From assembly GCA_015069045.1 (NCBI GenBank), contig SVJJ01000002.1, positions 62,001-126,000 on the forward strand: a stretch of DNA of 64,000 nucleotides. The letters are read 5' to 3'. How positions within the stretch are numbered: the stretch's first letter is position 1; every line of letters starts with the position of its first letter. Below, piece after piece: positions 59,502 through 64,000 of the stretch. The DNA is from Oscillospiraceae bacterium. Lineage in GTDB: Bacteria; Bacillota; Clostridia; UBA1381; UBA9506. A model generated the notes under the pieces. That model had not been told where the DNA came from. It made no database searches and saw nothing but the letters and a program-made list of their open reading frames with translations. A program made the translations under genes and the position numbers.

Positions 59502-60701
59502 TTATAAAACAACTTTATCTAATATCTCTGCCATTTCAGCGAGAAAAATCCCATAATTTGTAATGGGAACACCCTGCTCTACCGCACGCATGACACGACT
59601 CATCACCTGCCGACGATTAAACATACAACCGCCACAATGAATCACTAAGGCATACGGCGTTAAATTGGCAGGAAAATCTTGTCCTGCCACAATTTCTACC
59701 TTAATATCCGGATGAATTTTTCTATGAATTAAATTAGGAATTTTAATTCTGCCAATATCACCATCTAAAGGCTGGTGACTGCACGCCTCTGCAATCAGCA
59801 CCTTATCGTGAGGTTGCAAAGTGCGAATGACTTTTGCCCCCTGCACGTAAGCCTCAATATCGCCCTTGTAACGGGCCATGAGTACAGAAAAAGAGGTTAA
59901 ACGACTCTCCTTGGGTTTTTGGGCATATACCAAAGGAAACACCTGAGAGTCTGTGATAATCAGGTCCGGTGTATGGTCTGAAAGAGCTTCCGGTAATTGG
60001 GCCGGTGTAACGGCCGATACCACAACACCATGGTCTAATAAATCCCGTATCACCTGAACCTGTGGCAAAATTAACCGACCTTTTGGGGCCTGAATGTCCT
60101 GAGGTACAACCAAAAGAACACGGTCCTTTTCCTGAACTAAATGACCTACAATACTTTCGTTTTCAAAATCTGCAGGTGCCTTTTTTACCATTTCCTCTCG
60201 CAGAGCCGTTATTCCCGTTTTCACCAAAGCACTAACCGGCACCGGAGATACAGATAATTGGTCTCGTATTCTCTTCACACAAGCAGCTGTTTCTGTGACT
60301 CTATCTACTTGATTAAGAACAAGCACAACCGGAATATTTCGTTCTGACAATGCCTTTAAAAGGAATTTTTCCTCCTCAAAACTCATTTCATCCGGCGTTA
60401 TAACCAGCAAAGCCAAATCAGTTTTATCCATAGCCGCCATCGTTCGCTGCATTCTTAGTTCGCCCAAAGTGCTATCATCACCAAAGCCGGCTGTATCAAG
60501 GAAAGTACACGGCCCAAGGGGATAGATTTCTATAGGCTTTGACACCGGATCGGTGGTCGTTCCCGCCACTGGAGAAACCAAAGATACATCTTGCCCAGCT
60601 ATGGCGTTGAGTAAAGATGATTTTCCGCTATTTGTTCGACCAAATATGCCAATTGTCAATCGTGACGACGCAGGTGTTTGTGTTAATACCCCTGTATCCA
60701 T
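59502..60701 (-). CDS. hydF: [FeFe]-hydrogenase maturation GTPase HydF
   Basis: HydF is the scaffold that carries the diiron precluster to HydA. The 399-residue protein has an Era-like G domain (about 1-170; TIGIFGRTNSGKSSLLNAI, VAGTTTDPV, FLDTAGFGD, VLNQVD), a dimerisation domain, and a C-terminal cluster domain with EACSHQPLDGDIGRIKIP and the CxxC in IHCGGCMFNRRQVMSR. It is preceded by hydG. hydE and hydrogenase structural genes are not in the window. Confidence 0.96.
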   Translation of the reverse strand: MDTGVLTQTPASSRLTIGIFGRTNSGKSSLLNAIAGQDVSLVSPVAGTTTDPVSKPIEIYPLGPCTFLDTAGFGDDSTLGELRMQRTMAAMDKTDLALLVITPDEMSFEEEKFLLKALSERNIPVVLVLNQVDRVTETAACVKRIRDQLSVSPVPVSALVKTGITALREEMVKKAPADFENESIVGHLVQEKDRVLLVVPQDIQAPKGRLILPQVQVIRDLLDHGVVVSAVTPAQLPEALSDHTPDLIITDSQVFPLVYAQKPKESRLTSFSVLMARYKGDIEAYVQGAKVIRTLQPHDKVLIAEACSHQPLDGDIGRIKIPNLIHRKIHPDIKVEIVAGQDFPANLTPYALVIHCGGCMFNRRQVMSRVMRAVEQGVPITNYGIFLAEMAEILDKVVL

Positions 60702-60713
60702 ATGTGCGCCCTC

Positions 60714-62159
60714 CTAAAAACGAAAATCCCGTTTACCATCTACAATGGCTTGCAAATATTTCTCTGTTATGGCTCTGACTTTTTCGTTTTTTATGGTTGA
60801 GAGTTCTTCCTGAATCAGTTTTGCTGCCGCCACACGAGTTTCCTCGGAGCCATAATCCATAGCAAATTCCTGTAAGGTAATAAGCGCATTAGGCTGGCAT
60901 ACATTGCAAATATGACCTGTTTTTGCTAACTGCATAAACCGTTCTCCGGTACGTCCTTCCCGATAGCAGGCTGTACAGAAGGATGGAATAAAACCCATGT
61001 TAATCAGCCAACGCACCACCTCGTCTAATGTTCGTTGGTCTGAAACATCAAACTGCTCCGTATCGTGAGGACGTTCCTCTTCTGTATATCCGCCAACTGA
61101 GGTACGAGAAGCACCACTAATTTGCGAAATACCAACTTGCAATGCTTTAGCACGCACCACTTCCGATTCTCGAGTGGAAATAATCATCCCTGTATAGGGC
61201 ACAGCCAAGCGAATACAAGCAATAATTTTAGTAAACATTTCATCCGAAATGCCATTATCAAAGGCATCCGGATCAATATCATCAGCACGCTTTAAACGAG
61301 GTACGCTAATGGTATGAGGCCCTACGCCGTGAACAGCCTCTAGATGCTCTGCATGCATGAGCAAGCCGGCAAATTCATACTGATACAGTTCTAAGCCAAA
61401 TAAAACGCCTAAACCCACATCATCAATACCCCCATCCATAGCCCGATCCATAGCCTCTGTATGATAGCAATAATCATGTTTAGGACCCGTTGGATGTAAA
61501 TATTCATAGCTTTCCTTGTGGTAGGTTTCCTGGAACAGAATATATGTTCCTATGCCCGCCTCCTTAAGTCGACGATAATTTTCCACGGTGGTGGCGGCAA
61601 TATTAACGTTCACCCGGCGAATATCCCCATTTTTGTGGTGCACACTATAAATCGTATCAATACATTCTAAGATATATTCAATAGGGTTATGTACCGGATC
61701 CTCCCCTGCTTCAATTGCCAGCCGTTTGTGGCCCATATCTTGCAAAGCAACAACCTCAGCCCGCACTTCTTCCTGTGTCAGTTTTTTGCGGGGGATGGTT
61801 TTATTCTTTAAGTGATACGGACAATACAAGCAACCGTTTACACAATAATTAGACAGATAAAGGGGCGCAAACATAACGATACGCTTTCCGTAAAAAGCCA
61901 GCTTAATTTCTTCTGCAATTGCATACATTTCTTTAATCTTTTCCGGAATTTCACAAGCCAAAAGAACAGAAGCTTCCCGGTGGGTTAAACCCTCACAATG
62001 CGTGCCGGTTTCTGTTTTGCGGGGACGGGCTTTTTCTAAAATGCTATCTATCAGTTCCACGTTGTTTTTGTTTTTCTCTGCATACTGAAGTGTTGCCATA
62101 ATCTCATCGTGATTAATAAACTCCTCTGCACGGCGAGATTTGGGATTATAATTTGCCAT
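60714..62159 (-). CDS. hydG: [FeFe]-hydrogenase maturase HydG (tyrosine lyase)
   Basis: HydG is a radical SAM enzyme that cleaves tyrosine to give CO and cyanide for the H-cluster. The 481-residue protein has the radical-SAM motif NYCVNGCLYCPYHLKNK (CxxxCxxC) and the C-terminal cluster motif SFCTACYREGRTGERFM then HICNVCQPN, with a dangler iron site expected. A close relative, ThiH, lacks this second cluster, so HydG is the better call. hydF follows by 12 bases. Confidence 0.96.
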   Translation of the reverse strand: MANYNPKSRRAEEFINHDEIMATLQYAEKNKNNVELIDSILEKARPRKTETGTHCEGLTHREASVLLACEIPEKIKEMYAIAEEIKLAFYGKRIVMFAPLYLSNYCVNGCLYCPYHLKNKTIPRKKLTQEEVRAEVVALQDMGHKRLAIEAGEDPVHNPIEYILECIDTIYSVHHKNGDIRRVNVNIAATTVENYRRLKEAGIGTYILFQETYHKESYEYLHPTGPKHDYCYHTEAMDRAMDGGIDDVGLGVLFGLELYQYEFAGLLMHAEHLEAVHGVGPHTISVPRLKRADDIDPDAFDNGISDEMFTKIIACIRLAVPYTGMIISTRESEVVRAKALQVGISQISGASRTSVGGYTEEERPHDTEQFDVSDQRTLDEVVRWLINMGFIPSFCTACYREGRTGERFMQLAKTGHICNVCQPNALITLQEFAMDYGSEETRVAAAKLIQEELSTIKNEKVRAITEKYLQAIVDGKRDFRF

Positions 62160-62259
62160 ATTATTTTCTCCTTTCTTTAAGTCAGATTTTCTTCCTTTTC
62201 AGATGTATCATTATCCTGTTGATTTCTTATATGACAATCTCTTTTGCTTTAGCAAATGC

Positions 62260-62529
62260 TTAAACATTAGAGCATGACATACTCGTGGATTTTGAATAAG
62301 CCACTTTGGCAGTTACGCCATCTAATCTTCCTAAAAGGCCGGTCAATGTATTAATCGTATCTAAAGGTGCATCAATGGCTATACTGATAATATTGATATC
62401 CCTTTTCGAATAGGGAATGCCCATTCGACCTATAATAAAGGCGTTATGGGAATGAAGTAAGTCGTTTAGCTTTGGAATACTCTCCAAATTCTCCACAATC
62501 ATACTAATCACCGCAACACGCGTTTCCAT
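62260..62529 (-). CDS. TM1266-family hydrogenase-system regulator
   Basis: From ATG 62529 (METRVAVISMIVENLESIPK, 89 residues) the protein is an ACT-like ferredoxin-fold protein with GRMGIPYSKRDINIISIAID and TGLLGRLDGVTAKVAYSK, matching the TM1266/iron-only hydrogenase system putative regulator family. TCAGGAGGTAT precedes the ATG; upstream codons are unlikely to be used. It sits just before hydG, as in many Clostridia. No DNA-binding region is visible. Confidence 0.9.
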   Translation of the reverse strand: METRVAVISMIVENLESIPKLNDLLHSHNAFIIGRMGIPYSKRDINIISIAIDAPLDTINTLTGLLGRLDGVTAKVAYSKSTSMSCSNV

Positions 62530-62593
62530 GGTATACCTCCTGACTTTTATCTTGTTATAATTCAATTTACAGCTAATCTGTTGTTACACCTTT

Positions 62594-62623
62594 ATCCTAT
62601 CACATCCATCCTATAAATGTCAA
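62594..62623 (-). promoter_or_regulatory. Promoter of TM1266-hydG-hydF run
   Basis: On the minus strand TTGACA (62618-62623), 18 bases, TAGGAT (62594-62599). Confidence 0.55.
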
Positions 62624-62812
62624 GTAAACAGCTGAAAACTTCCTCCGCTTTTTTGGATGAAAAATATATAAAAAAATACAGAAAACTCCTTATAGAAAAA
62701 GTCTTTTCTTTAAAAAAGACAACCCGCTGTCTTCTGTTTTATTCATTGTACAACAATAAAATAGTCAATATATGCACATACTATGGACAACATAGGATAA
62801 GAGGAGGTAATT

Positions 62813-64000
62813 ATGCAAAAATCACTTTGGTCAGATACGATAACACTACCAAAATACAGAAAAATGGATGGCGACCTAAAAACAGATGTGTTAGTAATAG
62901 GTGGCGGAATCTGTGGCATTTTATGTGCATATTTTTTAAAGAAAGCAGGCATCGACTGTATTTTGGTGGAAAAACAGCAAATCGCCCAGGGAACAACCTG
63001 CAATACCACAGGTAAAATAACCGCACAACATGGTCTTATCTATGATTATATAATCCAGCATTTCGGAAAAGAAACTGCTCAGAAATATTACATGGCAAAC
63101 AATACTGCCATCAGATATTATGAGGAATTATGTAAAAATATCGACTGTGATTTTAAGAAAATAACCAGCTATACTTATTCCATGAATCGTGTAGAAAAAA
63201 TTGAAAATGAAATAAAGGCGCTCCATTCCTTAGGCCACCCATCTCAATTTTTTACTTCCTTGCCACTACCCTTTCATATCGCCGGAGCAATAGGGGTAGA
63301 AAATCAGGCACAATGCCATCCGTTAAAGTTAATTGCACACCTTGTAGAAAATTTAAATATTTATGAAAATACAACTGTTCGTCAAATAATGCCCCATGGT
63401 GTTGTTTGCGACGAAGGAAAAATAACGGCTAAAAAAATAATCGTTGCAACACACTTTCCCTTTATCAATAAGCATGGCAGTTACTTTTTAAAGCTTTACC
63501 AGCATCGTTCCTATGTAATTGCTTTAGAAAAGGCTCAAAATGTAAACGGAATGTATATAGACGAGGCAGAAGGTGGCCTTTCTTTCAGAAACAACAACGA
63601 TTTATTATTATTGGGCGGATGCGGTCAAAGAACAGGCAAAAAATGCGGAAACTGGGAAGAACTGATAAAACTCAAGAATCAATTTTACCCAAATAGCAAA
63701 ATACAATACAAATGGGCCACACAGGATTGTATGAGCCTTGACAAAATTCCCTATATCGGTCCATACTCTAAACGAACACCAAACCTATATGTTACCACAG
63801 GATTTAACAAATGGGGTATGACATCCTCTATGGTATCTGCAATGATTTTATGCGACTTAGTGCAGGGAATTAAAAATGATTATGCTGATATTTTTTCACC
63901 CTCAAGAACCATTTTGAAACCACAGTTACTTGTTAATGGATTTGAAACCATTTCGAATTTTATCTCGCCCACTGCTAAGCGTTGCCCGCACATGGGCTGT
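62813..64000 (+). CDS. FAD-dependent oxidoreductase with Rieske domain (partial)
   Basis: The frame opens at ATG 62813 (MQKSLWSDTITLPKYRKMDG) after GAGGAGGTAA and leaves the window at the right edge with 396 codons read. It has a DadA/glycine-oxidase-type FAD domain (about residues 24-370; DVLVIGGGICGILCAYFLKK, ending with TTGFNKWGMTSSMVSAMILC) and ends in the Rieske motif CPHMGC, so a [2Fe-2S] domain is beginning. This matches the YhfW-like family. The substrate is unknown. The rest of the Rieske motif (second Cys-x-x-His) lies beyond the window. Confidence 0.88.
   Translation, partial: MQKSLWSDTITLPKYRKMDGDLKTDVLVIGGGICGILCAYFLKKAGIDCILVEKQQIAQGTTCNTTGKITAQHGLIYDYIIQHFGKETAQKYYMANNTAIRYYEELCKNIDCDFKKITSYTYSMNRVEKIENEIKALHSLGHPSQFFTSLPLPFHIAGAIGVENQAQCHPLKLIAHLVENLNIYENTTVRQIMPHGVVCDEGKITAKKIIVATHFPFINKHGSYFLKLYQHRSYVIALEKAQNVNGMYIDEAEGGLSFRNNNDLLLLGGCGQRTGKKCGNWEELIKLKNQFYPNSKIQYKWATQDCMSLDKIPYIGPYSKRTPNLYVTTGFNKWGMTSSMVSAMILCDLVQGIKNDYADIFSPSRTILKPQLLVNGFETISNFISPTAKRCPHMGC

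Noticed and set aside
62617-63015. 132-codon plus-strand frame at the start of the FAD oxidoreductase
   Set aside because: Its second half is an alternate frame of the FAD domain; the upstream part is AT-rich promoter DNA without a ribosome binding site.
1-64000. tRNA, rRNA, CRISPR or prophage loci
   Set aside because: I looked through intergenic regions for cloverleaf TTCGA motifs, spaced direct repeats and phage gene runs and saw none; long gaps are accounted for by promoters, riboswitch and hairpins.

Overview
The window reads as chromosome of an anaerobic, endospore-forming Firmicute of the class Clostridia. The evidence is sporulation genes (spoIIP, spoVAD, spoVT), candidate sigma-E and sigma-G promoters, [FeFe]-hydrogenase maturation genes (hydG, hydF), a WalRK/YycHI operon, FeoAB, a THF riboswitch, strong GGAGG ribosome binding sites and TTGACA/TATAAT promoters. 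DNA is moderately AT-rich by eye. I see no rRNA, tRNA, CRISPR array or prophage. Both ends cut genes: a zinc protease-like gene on the left and an FAD/Rieske oxidoreductase on the right.

Layout. 1-6.4 kb (minus): yfmH-yfmF-rsmI-trmN6-like-recR, a degenerate homocysteine S-methyltransferase-like gene, and birA without its DNA-binding domain. 6.5-12.2 kb: a sporulation-biased stretch with spoIIP, spoVAD, a THF-riboswitch-controlled folT, a Gln/Asn-rich mini-protein and a YtxH-like mini-protein (both behind sigma-G-like promoters), an Asp23-family gene, proC and spoVT. 12.2-15.4 kb: an accessory cluster (AraC regulator, deacetylase-like protein, MFS transporter). 15.4-26.4 kb (minus): a long run murA, 2-oxoacid oxidoreductase gamma subunit, pgeF, walR, walK, a small secreted protein, yycH, yycI, obgE, folC. 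26.7-30.1 kb (minus): hisA-hisF-hisIE-tmcAL. 30.3-31.0 kb: a DUF218 gene.

31.0-32.8 kb is the clearest mobile unit: about 1.76 kb between 37-bp imperfect terminal inverted repeats, with a REP-associated tyrosine (Y1/HUH) transposase, a small DNA-binding-like protein overlapping it, and a divergent secreted stalk-domain protein. The transposase gene itself contains two inverted REP-like hairpins with a compensatory base-pair change. 32.8-41 kb: metA, tyrS, an HPr-kinase-like ATPase, feoAB, apgM, and a strongly structured intergenic region before nadK. 40.2-45 kb: nadK-argR-recN, a QueG-like iron-sulfur protein, an MreB/Mbl-family gene. 45-52.4 kb (minus): rpsF-ssb-rpsR, then mnmG-yicC-remA-gmk-rpoZ-rimO-pgsA. 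52.6-54.8 kb: secDF. 54.9-57.7 kb: ylxM-ffh-rpsP-khpA and divergent rpsT. 57.8-62.6 kb (minus): TM1266 regulator-hydG-hydF, an Orn/Lys/Arg decarboxylase and a truncated antiporter. 62.8 kb to the end: an FAD/Rieske oxidoreductase.

Most of the window is housekeeping: translation, tRNA/rRNA modification, envelope stress control, secretion and folate/histidine metabolism. The points that merit a second look are the RAYT element with its internal REP pair, the folT leader with mutually exclusive stems, the cryptic forespore mini-proteins, the intergenic cloverleaf-like dyad near 40 kb, the secreted protein inside the WalRK operon, and the degenerate methyltransferase-like gene. All promoter and structure calls were made by eye and have not been computed.
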